From the NCBI GenBank assembly GCA_015066925.1, contig SVNL01000011.1:1-33782 (forward strand): a DNA stretch of 33,782 nucleotides. The letters run 5' to 3'. The stretch comes from Ruminococcus sp. Its GTDB lineage: Bacteria > Bacillota > Clostridia > Oscillospirales > Ruminococcaceae. The translations under genes were made by a program, and so were the position numbers. Positions 15,910 through 24,453 of the stretch are shown here, piece after piece; position 1 is the first letter of the stretch; each line of letters begins with the position of its first letter. The notes below the pieces were generated by a model that searched no databases, had not been told where the DNA came from, and was given only the letters and a program-made list of their open reading frames with translations.

Positions 15910-17981
15910 AAGAATTTGAAAAAGAAGCTGTGAATAAGCTTTTAAAGCATGGAGTTTCCGAGGAAATAATCGACGAAACAAAAAGTATTTTTTCTGCCTG
16001 TGAAGACCTTGCTGAAACTCTCAGCAGTCCTATAGTAACAACTGAGGAAAAGCATAGAATAGTAAAACAGCTTTTTCCTAAAGAAATGCATACCTTTATC
16101 TGTACGTTGTGCGATAAAGGCTCTATAGGCAATATAAATTCTCTTCTTAATGAATACTGCTCTATTCTTATGGAGAAAAACGGAAGCATAAAGGCTGTTG
16201 TACGCTATGTGACAGAGCTTACCGATTCGCAGAAGAATAGTATGCAGCAGTTTATCAAGAGCAAATTCAATGTTGAAAATGTTGAGATAAAATACCGTAA
16301 GGACGAAAGCATTATCGGCGGATTTATACTCAACGTCGGCGACTATGAATACGATAAAAGCTTCAGAACAAGTGTAAAGGCTCTGCACCAGAATCTCAAG
16401 GACAGAGCAAATGCAAATTCAATCAAGAATGATAAAGAAAGTGAAAATGATTCACTTAGAGCAAATAATATCATATCTGTACTTAAAACAGAAATTGCCG
16501 ATTTTGAAAAGAAAACAGGCATTGCCGAAACAGGATATATCACAAGAATAGGTGACGGCATCGCTAAAGTATATGGTATGAATCGTGCAATGTACGGTGA
16601 GCTTGTTGAATTTGAAACAGGTATAAGAGGTATTGTACAAAATCTTGAAAAGGACGGCTGCGGAGTAGTTTTGCTCGGAAATGACCACGGACTTACCGAA
16701 GGCTCAATTGTTGTAAGAACAGGAAAAAGAGCAGGTATAGGTGTAAGCGACCAGCTTCTTGGAAGAGTTGTTGATGCACTTGGTGCGCCAATCGACGGAA
16801 AGAGCGATATAGTTGCTGAGGAATATTTTCCGATTGAAAATGAAGCACCGGGCGTAGTTGACAGACAGCCTGTTAACGTTCCGCTTCAGACAGGTATACT
16901 TGCGATAGACTCAATGTTTCCTATCGGAAGGGGACAGCGTGAGCTTATTATAGGCGACAGACAAACAGGAAAAACATCAATTGCCGTAGATACAATTATA
17001 AATCAGCGTGAACAGGACGTAATCTGCGTATATGTAGCAATAGGACAGAAATCGTCAACAGTTGCCAAGGTAGTAAATACACTGAAATCAAAAGGAGCTA
17101 TGAAATATACAATCATTGTTTCCGCATCTGCAAGTGAGCCTGCACCGTTCCAGTATATTGCGCCTTATTCGGGTACCGCAATTGCGGAATATTTTATGTC
17201 AAAGGGCAAAGATGTGCTTATTGTATACGATGACCTTTCAAAGCATGCCGTTGCTTACAGAGCAATGTCACTTCTTCTGCAAAGACCACCGGGACGTGAA
17301 GCGTATCCGGGCGATGTATTCTATCTGCATTCAAGACTTCTCGAGCGTTCGTGCCGTCTTGATGAGGAGCACGGCGGCGGCTCAATAACAGCCCTGCCTA
17401 TTATCGAAACTCTTGCAGGAGATGTATCTGCATATATTCCGACAAATGTAATTTCAATTACAGACGGTCAGATTTTTCTTGAAGAGGATTTATTCAACGC
17501 AGGTATGCGTCCTGCGGTAAACGTAGGGCTTTCAGTATCCCGAGTAGGCGGTGCAGCACAGACAAAGGCTATGAAGACTGTTGCGGGAAATCTGAGAATA
17601 GAGCTTGCTCAGTTCAGAGAAATGGAAGTGTTTACACAGTTCTCATCAGAGCTTGATGGAGCAACTGCTGACCTTTTAAATCACGGACATACTCTTATGG
17701 AGCTTTTAAAACAGCCGCTTTATAATCCGCTTCCACTTCACGAACAGGTTGTGCTTTTGTATGCGGCTTCACATCATATGCTTAAAGATGTTCCGCTTAA
17801 ACAGCTTAAAGACGTTAAAACTGACCTTATAAAGCATATAAGAAAATATGCGAGTGATGTTCTTAACGAAATCGACAGCAAAAAGGCTGTTGACAGTAAG
17901 CTTGGCGAGAAAATAGAAAATGCAATAAATGAATATAAGAGGCTGGTGAATACAAATGCCGAATATGAGGGAGATTCGTGA
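15906..17981 (+). CDS. atpHA: ATP synthase delta-alpha subunit ORF (fusion, or atpH and atpA joined by a 1-nt deletion)
   Basis: One open frame of 691 codons. Residues ~1-165 are a full delta (OSCP) subunit: an N-terminal helical part and a C-terminal part ending in [18 protein letters not shown]. Residues ~182-691 are a full alpha subunit: [21 protein letters not shown], Walker [25 protein letters not shown], and [15 protein letters not shown] with the Arg finger. No in-frame ATG, GTG or TTG lies in the linker. However, an ATG at 16447 is one base out of frame exactly where alpha should begin: one extra G after 16449 would give alpha as MDSLRANN... (511 aa) and end delta at TAG 16457 (183 aa), both normal sizes. 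So this is either a real fusion or a single-base deletion (mutation or assembly error). Sequence is solid for both functions. Confidence 0.9.
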   Translation: MKEFEKEAVNKLLKHGVSEEIIDETKSIFSACEDLAETLSSPIVTTEEKHRIVKQLFPKEMHTFICTLCDKGSIGNINSLLNEYCSILMEKNGSIKAVVRYVTELTDSQKNSMQQFIKSKFNVENVEIKYRKDESIIGGFILNVGDYEYDKSFRTSVKALHQNLKDRANANSIKNDKESENDSLRANNIISVLKTEIADFEKKTGIAETGYITRIGDGIAKVYGMNRAMYGELVEFETGIRGIVQNLEKDGCGVVLLGNDHGLTEGSIVVRTGKRAGIGVSDQLLGRVVDALGAPIDGKSDIVAEEYFPIENEAPGVVDRQPVNVPLQTGILAIDSMFPIGRGQRELIIGDRQTGKTSIAVDTIINQREQDVICVYVAIGQKSSTVAKVVNTLKSKGAMKYTIIVSASASEPAPFQYIAPYSGTAIAEYFMSKGKDVLIVYDDLSKHAVAYRAMSLLLQRPPGREAYPGDVFYLHSRLLERSCRLDEEHGGGSITALPIIETLAGDVSAYIPTNVISITDGQIFLEEDLFNAGMRPAVNVGLSVSRVGGAAQTKAMKTVAGNLRIELAQFREMEVFTQFSSELDGATADLLNHGHTLMELLKQPLYNPLPLHEQVVLLYAASHHMLKDVPLKQLKDVKTDLIKHIRKYASDVLNEIDSKKAVDSKLGEKIENAINEYKRLVNTNAEYEGDS
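16447..16459 (+). other. Delta/alpha junction with possible missing G
   Basis: Bases 16447-16459 read ATGATTCACTTAG. With GG instead of the single G at 16449, the ATG would open the alpha frame (Met-Asp-Ser-Leu-Arg) and the delta frame would stop at the TAG 16457-16459, an overlapping stop/start of the kind seen elsewhere in this operon. As given, the two frames are joined. Confidence 0.7.
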
Positions 17982-18861
17982 GAGAATAAGCAGTATTGAG
18001 CAAATTCTGAAAATAACGAATGCAATGTATCTTATCTCATCATCAAAGCTGAAAAAGGTAAGAAAACAGCTTGAAGCGACGGAGCCTTATTTTCATAAGC
18101 TTCAGTCAACTCTTGATGATATTCTTTACCATACCCCAAGTACGAAGCAGAAGTATTTCGATAAGCGTCCTGATATTCCCGAGGAAGAACGAAAAAAGGG
18201 ATATGTTATCATAACGGCTGATAAAGGCTTGTGCGGAAGCTATAATCATAATGTTTTAAAGCTTGCCGAGCAGGAGGTTGCTAAAAGCCATAACTGTACT
18301 CTTTTCGTAATGGGACAGGTAGGACGTATGTATTTTTCAAGACGTATAAAAAAAGATATAAAGGCTGTTCTTGATGCAGAATTTATGTTCACACCGCAAA
18401 ATCCTACACTTTACCGTGCAAGAGAGATTGCAGAATTTCTTCTTGAAAAATTTGAAACAAAACAGCTTGATGAGGTTTATGTAATATATACCGAAATGAT
18501 AACGTCTGTTAAATTTGAAACAAAGATTATTCCCGTACTTCCTTTCAGCCGTCACCACTTTGCAATGACTGAGGAGGGAAGACTTAAAAAGCTTCCGAAA
18601 GCTTCGTTCCACCCATCTCCTAAAGTGGCAATGGACTATCTTATTCCGAATTATGTAAAGGGAATTATCTATGGAGCTATGGTCGAAGCCTTTTCATGTG
18701 AACAGCAGGCAAGAATGACAGCAATGGATTCAGCAACCGCAAGTGCGAGAGATATGATAAAAGAACTGTCACTGCTATATAACAGAGCAAGGCAAGCCGC
18801 AATAACACAGGAAATAACTGAGGTTGTAAGCGGTGCAAAGGGCTTGAATAAGGAAGAATAG
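17956..18861 (+). CDS. atpG: F1Fo ATP synthase subunit gamma
   Basis: Central rotor shaft of F1. N-terminal helix [20 protein letters not shown], with the conserved [15 protein letters not shown] in the middle (the family GLCG motif), and the C-terminal helix [20 protein letters not shown] with [10 protein letters not shown]. 301 aa is normal. ATG 17956 lies inside the 3' end of alpha (26-nt overlap), with AGAGG about 13 nt before it; ATG 17965 is possible. Ends 58 nt before atpD. Confidence 0.95.
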   Translation: MPNMREIRERISSIEQILKITNAMYLISSSKLKKVRKQLEATEPYFHKLQSTLDDILYHTPSTKQKYFDKRPDIPEEERKKGYVIITADKGLCGSYNHNVLKLAEQEVAKSHNCTLFVMGQVGRMYFSRRIKKDIKAVLDAEFMFTPQNPTLYRAREIAEFLLEKFETKQLDEVYVIYTEMITSVKFETKIIPVLPFSRHHFAMTEEGRLKKLPKASFHPSPKVAMDYLIPNYVKGIIYGAMVEAFSCEQQARMTAMDSATASARDMIKELSLLYNRARQAAITQEITEVVSGAKGLNKEE

Positions 18862-18898
18862 CAAATGAATGACGTTGCGTTCACTATATGAGAAGTAA

Positions 18899-20314
<1,416 letters not shown>

Positions 20315-20332
20315 GAGGGAGGCTTTATTTAT

Positions 20333-20749
20333 ATGAGTAAAACCTTTCAGCTTGATATTATTGCAAGTGACCGTGTTTTTTACAGCGGTGAATGTGAGGA
20401 ATTAGTCTTTCCTGCTCTTGACGGACTTTACGGAGTTCTTCCGCTTCATGAACCGCTCGTAACAGCGGTAAGTCCCGGCGAGCTTAAATACAAGGTTGAT
20501 GGCAAATGGTACTATGCAGCAGTATCAAACGGATTTGCAGAGATAATGCCGCAATTTGCAGTAATACTTGCCGATTACGTTGAGTTTCCCGAGGAAATAG
20601 ACATAAAGCGTGCCAAAGAAGCAAAAATGCGTGCACAGGAACGTATGAAGCAGAAGCAGAGTGTAATTGAATATTATCGTACACAGGCGGCGCTTAACAG
20701 AGCTATGAACAGACTTAAAGTTTCGGGAAAGCGTTTTAAGGATATGTAA
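20333..20749 (+). CDS. atpC: F1Fo ATP synthase subunit epsilon
   Basis: Small F1 subunit that couples gamma to the c-ring and can inhibit hydrolysis. An N-terminal beta-sandwich (FQLDIIASDRVFYSGE, YGVLPLHEPLVT, where GVLPGHAPL is usual) and a two-helix C-terminal domain (AKEAKMRAQERMKQKQ...ALNRAMNRLKVS). 138 aa is normal. GAGGGAGG about 10 nt upstream. Last gene of the operon; a terminator follows at 20800. Confidence 0.94.
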   Translation: MSKTFQLDIIASDRVFYSGECEELVFPALDGLYGVLPLHEPLVTAVSPGELKYKVDGKWYYAAVSNGFAEIMPQFAVILADYVEFPEEIDIKRAKEAKMRAQERMKQKQSVIEYYRTQAALNRAMNRLKVSGKRFKDM

Positions 20750-20799
20750 TCCGTAAATCTAAGATATATTGCTTTTTAAAAATAAAGAGCAATAACAGG

Positions 20800-20837
20800 C
20801 AGTATCGTGCGAAGAATGTGCGGTACTGTTTGTTTTT
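20800..20837 (+). terminator. Terminator after the atp operon, in the birA leader
   Basis: An 11-bp stem with three G-U pairs (arms 20800-20810 and 20818-20828, 7-nt loop) followed by TTTGTTTTT. Its T-run ends 17 nt before the birA ATG, so it either ends the atp message or meters read-through into birA. A weaker AT-rich hairpin precedes it at 20768-20793. Confidence 0.75.
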
Positions 20838-20854
20838 CATGCGGAGGAATTATA

Positions 20855-21640
20855 ATGCTAAGTGAAAAAAATATCGTAAATGAGCTTGATACTGAGGTTT
20901 TCGGAAGAAAGCTTGTGGTACTTGATGAAATTGATTCGACAAATAATTATGCTAAATTACTGGCACAAGACGGTGCTGAAAACGGAACAGTAGTTATAGC
21001 TGATTATCAGACCGCAGGTAAAGGAAGACTCGGAAGAAGCTTTGTATCACCAAAAGGAACAGGACTATATCTGAGCCTTATAATAAGAAACAATATCAGT
21101 GTATCATCAGCTCAGCTGATAACATCATGCGTGGCGGTTGTGGCGGCAGAAGCTATAGAGGAGCTTTGCGGCTGTGATGTAAAAATAAAATGGGTGAACG
21201 ATTTGTTTCTCGGCGGAAGAAAAATATGCGGAATACTTACCGAGGCTTCGATAGGCTTTGAAGAGGCTAAGCTTGACTATGTTATAATCGGAATAGGAAT
21301 AAATGTATCAAGTCTTAAAGGAAAGCTAGACAGTGAGCTTGAAAAAATTGCAAGCTCGATTGAAGATGAAACAGGAGAAAAAATAAGCCGAAGCAAGCTG
21401 TGTGCAGTACTTCTGAAAAAGCTTGAGGAGCGTATGAATGACATTGAAAGCAGAGCGTTTTTAAAAGAATATCAAAGACGTTCAATGATAATAGGGGAAA
21501 GAGTTGTTATAGAAGAAAGAGGAGTCAGCAGAGCAGGAAAAGCAATTGCAATAGCTGATGACGCAGGTCTTACAATAGAGTTTGAAAACGGTGAAATACA
21601 TACAATAAATTCCGGGGAAGCAAGAATATTAAAAGAATAG
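20855..21640 (+). CDS. birA: Biotin--[biotin carboxyl carrier protein] ligase, short form
   Basis: Attaches biotin to carboxylase subunits through biotinyl-AMP. IDSTNNYAK, the signature AGKGRLGRSFVSPKGTGLYLS, KIKWVNDLFLGGRKICGIL and IIGIGINV are all present, followed by the small C-terminal SH3-like domain (IIGERVVIEE...). The N-terminal winged helix of the repressor type is missing, so it is only an enzyme. 261 aa from ATG 20855 with GGAGG 7 nt upstream; the longer reading from 20807 passes through the terminator stem and is unlikely. I see no promoter between the terminator and the start. Followed by a GDPD gene 27 nt later. Confidence 0.92.
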   Translation: MLSEKNIVNELDTEVFGRKLVVLDEIDSTNNYAKLLAQDGAENGTVVIADYQTAGKGRLGRSFVSPKGTGLYLSLIIRNNISVSSAQLITSCVAVVAAEAIEELCGCDVKIKWVNDLFLGGRKICGILTEASIGFEEAKLDYVIIGIGINVSSLKGKLDSELEKIASSIEDETGEKISRSKLCAVLLKKLEERMNDIESRAFLKEYQRRSMIIGERVVIEERGVSRAGKAIAIADDAGLTIEFENGEIHTINSGEARILKE

Positions 21641-21667
21641 AATAATAATGTAAGGGGAGGTGGTTTC

Positions 21668-22318
21668 ATGAAAATTTTTGCTCACAGAGGTTATACGAAA
21701 AAAGGAGATGCGGAAAACACTCTTGAAGCATTTGAAAGTGCAGTTGCAGAGAAAATGTGTATAGAGCTTGATGTGCGTCTGACAAAAGACGGAGTACCCA
21801 TAGTTTTTCATGACGCTTCGCTGAAAAGAATGACGAATAACAATTTAAAGCTGGCGGATATCAATTACGGTGAGCTTAAAGATATAAAAATGAAAACAGG
21901 CGAAGCAATTCCGAGTTTAAAAGAAACGCTTGAGCTTGTGAATGGACGTACATTGTTGCTGATAGAGCTAAAGACTGCAAAAAAAGGCTTTACAAATCAT
22001 AGGCTTGAAAAAGCGGTTATAGAAATTTTAAAGGACTATAGCGGAGAATATATGCTACAGGCATTTAATTATTTTACGGTAAAATACTGCAAAAGGAAGC
22101 TTAAAAGGATTAAAACAGGAAGACTTTCAAGTAATCACTATGGTTCGGGATATTGCGGGGATTTTGTTAATTATAAGCTTAAACATCTTGACGGAAAAAA
22201 GGTGGAAAAGTTCAGAAAAAAGGGTATAGAGGTTTATGGCTGGACAGGAGATGACGGTAATACAGGAAAATCCCTTGAAAAAGCTGTACTTCTTGGACTT
22301 GATGGAATTATTTTGTAA
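21668..22318 (+). CDS. Cytoplasmic glycerophosphodiester phosphodiesterase
   Basis: A UgpQ-like enzyme that cleaves glycerophosphodiesters to glycerol-3-phosphate. MKIFAHRGYT holds the first catalytic His6; ENTLEAF, IELDVRLTKDG (Glu33 and Asp35 as metal ligands) and PIVFHD (His48) follow; LLIELKT supplies the third acidic ligand. The C-terminal blocks VYGWTGDD and LGLDGIIL are degenerate compared with the usual VWTVN and DGIITD. 216 aa, slightly short for the family (~230-250), with no signal peptide or span. GGGGAGG lies 7-8 nt before ATG. Probably co-transcribed with birA. Confidence 0.88.
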   Translation: MKIFAHRGYTKKGDAENTLEAFESAVAEKMCIELDVRLTKDGVPIVFHDASLKRMTNNNLKLADINYGELKDIKMKTGEAIPSLKETLELVNGRTLLLIELKTAKKGFTNHRLEKAVIEILKDYSGEYMLQAFNYFTVKYCKRKLKRIKTGRLSSNHYGSGYCGDFVNYKLKHLDGKKVEKFRKKGIEVYGWTGDDGNTGKSLEKAVLLGLDGIIL

Positions 22319-22324
22319 AAAGTA

Positions 22325-22353
22325 TTGCAATTTATGAATAAGTATGGTATAAT
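22325..22353 (+). promoter_or_regulatory. Promoter of the DUF975 gene
   Basis: TTGCAA at 22325-22330 and TATAAT at 22348-22353, 17 nt apart, with a TG at 22345-22346 that makes an extended -10. Confidence 0.7.
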
Positions 22354-22424
22354 TTGTTAAAATATGCAGATATAAGAGTTTTTTGAAAGAAAAATGTCGT
22401 TCTGCAAAATGTATGGAGGGAACT

Positions 22425-23210
22425 ATGTATAATCATCAACAAATCAAGTTAAATGCAAGAACTCATATCAATGGCAATCATAATGCAATGCTGGTTGCAC
22501 TGATATTTACACTTCTTTGCGGAGGAGCAGGCGGCTCAGCAGGTTCAATTGGGAATTTCGGCGACTCTTCTTCATCTTCTTCGTCATCATCATCAGCTGA
22601 AGTGCCGGATGAGTTGGCCGGATTTGTAGCAGGCGTAGCACTTGTGGTTTTGGGAGTAATGTTAATTGCAATTCTGGTTGCATTGGCATTTTCATTCTTT
22701 GTATCACAGCCTATATCAGTTGGCGTTTACGGCTGGTTCAGACGTTCTATAAACGAAAAAAAGCCGACTGTCGGCTCGGTATTCAATACGTTCAAGGGCG
22801 GATATTATCTTAAAACAGTAGGGTTTTCATTCCTTGTAAATCTTTATATTACATTATGGACGTTCCTTTGCATTATTCCCGGTATTTACAAAAGCTATCA
22901 ATACTATATGGCAACCTTTATAAAAACTGAAAATCCCGATCTGAGCACAAGTAAATGCCTTGAAATGAGCAAGCTTATGACTGACGGACATAAAGCGGAT
23001 TTATTTTATCTTGACCTCAGCTTTTTCGGCTGGACACTGCTTGGTGCACTTACCTGCGGCATACTTAACATTGTGTATGTAGTTCCTTATCAGATGTCGG
23101 CAAAGGCTTATGCTTATGAGGCATTGAAGGCAGAGGCTATTTCATACGGAAAAATCGCAAAAGAAGATTTTATCTGTATGAGCGGCGGATATTATCCGGA
23201 GGATTTTTAA
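22425..23210 (+). CDS. DUF975-family integral membrane protein
   Basis: A 261-aa membrane protein of the DUF975 type: a short N-terminal amphipathic stretch (QQIKLNARTHINGN), about five to six spans, and the family features VGVYGWFRRS, CIIPGIYKSYQYYMA (cytoplasmic, Gly-Ile-rich) and YVVPYQMSAKAYAYEAL. Function unknown; members are common in Firmicutes. Between spans 1 and 2 a run of ten serines (22566-22595) replaces the usual short loop. Start at ATG 22425, 4 nt after GGAGGG; the longer reading from 22383 lacks a site. Confidence 0.85.
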   Translation: MYNHQQIKLNARTHINGNHNAMLVALIFTLLCGGAGGSAGSIGNFGDSSSSSSSSSSAEVPDELAGFVAGVALVVLGVMLIAILVALAFSFFVSQPISVGVYGWFRRSINEKKPTVGSVFNTFKGGYYLKTVGFSFLVNLYITLWTFLCIIPGIYKSYQYYMATFIKTENPDLSTSKCLEMSKLMTDGHKADLFYLDLSFFGWTLLGALTCGILNIVYVVPYQMSAKAYAYEALKAEAISYGKIAKEDFICMSGGYYPEDF

Positions 23211-23327
23211 TCAAAATTAAGGGTGAATTTGATAAAATTTGATTTTAATCGCCTTGCAGACGGCAAATTTCAGAGGATTTTGTCGCTTGTTAAATAATTT
23301 GGAGATATGTGCGATTTTAATATAAAT

Positions 23328-23348
23328 TTTGTCAACGCACTTGACAAA
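23328..23348 (+). promoter_or_regulatory. Perfect dyad over the pspA -35 box (operator candidate)
   Basis: TTTGTCAA at 23328-23335 and TTGACAAA at 23341-23348 form a perfect 8-bp inverted repeat with a 5-nt spacer. The right half contains the -35 hexamer itself, a classical position for a dimeric repressor. The regulator is not identifiable here. Confidence 0.6.
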
Positions 23349-23369
23349 TCGTTAAAATTCAATTATAAT
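23341..23369 (+). promoter_or_regulatory. Consensus promoter of pspA
   Basis: TTGACA at 23341-23346, 17 nt, TATAAT at 23364-23369. Expected start near 23376, leaving a ~100-nt leader that contains a small hairpin (23415-23434) before the AAAGGAGGG site. Confidence 0.85.
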
Positions 23370-23474
23370 TACATCAAGCTAATTGAAAATGCGGATGAAT
23401 TTGGAAGAGCTGTTGCTGTATAAGGATGTACAGCGTGCTTAAAATAAATTTAACCTTAAAGGAGGGAGTTTACA

Positions 23475-24191
23475 ATGGGAATATTTAAAAGACTTGCTGA
23501 TTTACTTAAATCAAACGTTAACGATCTAATTGATAAAGCAGAAGACCCTGAAAAGATGGTTAAGCAGATTATCTCTGATATGCAAAAAGAACTCGCAAAC
23601 TCAACACAGGCTCTCGGAAAAGCTGTTGCAAGCGAGCGTATGGCTGAAAAGAGATATAAAGACTCTGAGGTTAATGCTAAAAATTGGGAGCTTAAAGCTA
23701 AGGCTGCTCTTCAGGCTGGCGATACAGAGCTTGCTAAAAAAGCTCTTGCAAATAAGGTTAAGGCTGATGAAGATACTGAAAGCTATAAAGAAATGTATGA
23801 AACAATTTCAAGTCAGACAGACGCTATCAGAGATCAGGTAGAGGTTCTCAAGGCAAAGCTTGATGAAGCAAAGAGCCGTCAGGCAATGCTTATTGCACGT
23901 TCACAGATGGCTGAAACACAGAAAAATCTTGCAAAATCAGTTGGCGGATTTGATCCTTCAAGTTCAATTGAGAAATTCAATAGAATGGAAGAAAAAATCA
24001 TGCGTAAGGAAGCAGAGGCAGAAGCCTTTGCAGAAATTTCAGGTGTTGCACAATATGCCGAAGACGATACTTTTGAAAAGCTCCAGTCAGACGCTAAGGT
24101 TGATGCAGAGCTTCGCAGACTTATGGCTGAAATGGGCGGCACTACAGAGGATGAAACATTAAATAAAGCTACTTTAGAAGCAGGTGAATAA
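23475..24191 (+). CDS. pspA: PspA/IM30 (LiaH-like) membrane-stress protein
   Basis: A peripheral membrane protein that polymerises on damaged membranes. It begins MGIFKRLADLLKSNVNDLIDKAEDPEKM, the family signature, with an amphipathic N-terminal helix. It is almost wholly helical and coiled-coil (QDMQKEL-type heptads, KALANKVKADEDTESYKEM, AKLDEAKSRQAML), ending with FNRMEEKIMRKEAEAEA, where the usual form is similar. 238 aa is normal. Very strong AAAGGAGGG 8 nt upstream; own promoter with a perfect dyad on its -35. The next gene, a tiny membrane protein, begins a few bases after the stop. Confidence 0.93.
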   Translation: MGIFKRLADLLKSNVNDLIDKAEDPEKMVKQIISDMQKELANSTQALGKAVASERMAEKRYKDSEVNAKNWELKAKAALQAGDTELAKKALANKVKADEDTESYKEMYETISSQTDAIRDQVEVLKAKLDEAKSRQAMLIARSQMAETQKNLAKSVGGFDPSSSIEKFNRMEEKIMRKEAEAEAFAEISGVAQYAEDDTFEKLQSDAKVDAELRRLMAEMGGTTEDETLNKATLEAGE

Positions 24192-24195
24192 TAAA

Positions 24196-24369
24196 TTGGA
24201 AAATAATAATGAGATTTTAGAAGAAAGAAAAAGCAATAGCGCAATGATAAAGCTTATGCTGGCAATTTTTCTTGCACTCGGTTCTGTAGTATATATTATG
24301 TATCGTGGTGCAAGCAATAGAGCGTATAAGGAAAAATGGCAGGATTACGATGAATGTGGTCTTGGCTGA
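24196..24369 (+). CDS. Small single-span membrane protein downstream of pspA
   Basis: About 57 aa: a charged Asn/Glu-rich N-terminus (ENNNEILEERKSN), one span (MIKLMLAIFLALGSVVYIMY), and a charged tail. I place the start at TTG 24196, 9 nt after AGGTGA and 4 nt after the pspA stop; GTG 24184 (61 aa) would overlap pspA. No named family recognised. Tight linkage to pspA makes it a candidate membrane partner or anchor, by analogy with PspB/PspC, though there is no sequence similarity that I can see. Confidence 0.7.
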   Translation: MENNNEILEERKSNSAMIKLMLAIFLALGSVVYIMYRGASNRAYKEKWQDYDECGLG

Positions 24370-24396
24370 TAAATTAAGTGTGCTATAAAATAAATT

Positions 24397-24430
24397 GGCT
24401 GTCGGGCACCTTTTTTTCTGACAGCCTTTT
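24397..24430 (+). terminator. Terminator between the psp unit and the dockerin gene
   Basis: GGCTGTC (24397-24403) pairs with GACAGCC (24420-24426) across a 16-nt T-rich loop, then TTTTGTTGTTATT. It ends the psp message and lies ~24 nt before the next ATG. A possible extended -10 (TGCTATAAA, 24381-24389) lies just upstream, which would put the hairpin in the leader of the dockerin gene. Confidence 0.65.
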
Positions 24431-24453
24431 GTTGTTATTATGGAGGGATACAA

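Noticed and set aside
16380-16500. A separate internal start for atpA inside the fused frame
   Set aside because: No in-frame ATG, GTG or TTG and no clear ribosome site lie between the delta end and the alpha start; the only fitting ATG (16447) is out of frame as given.
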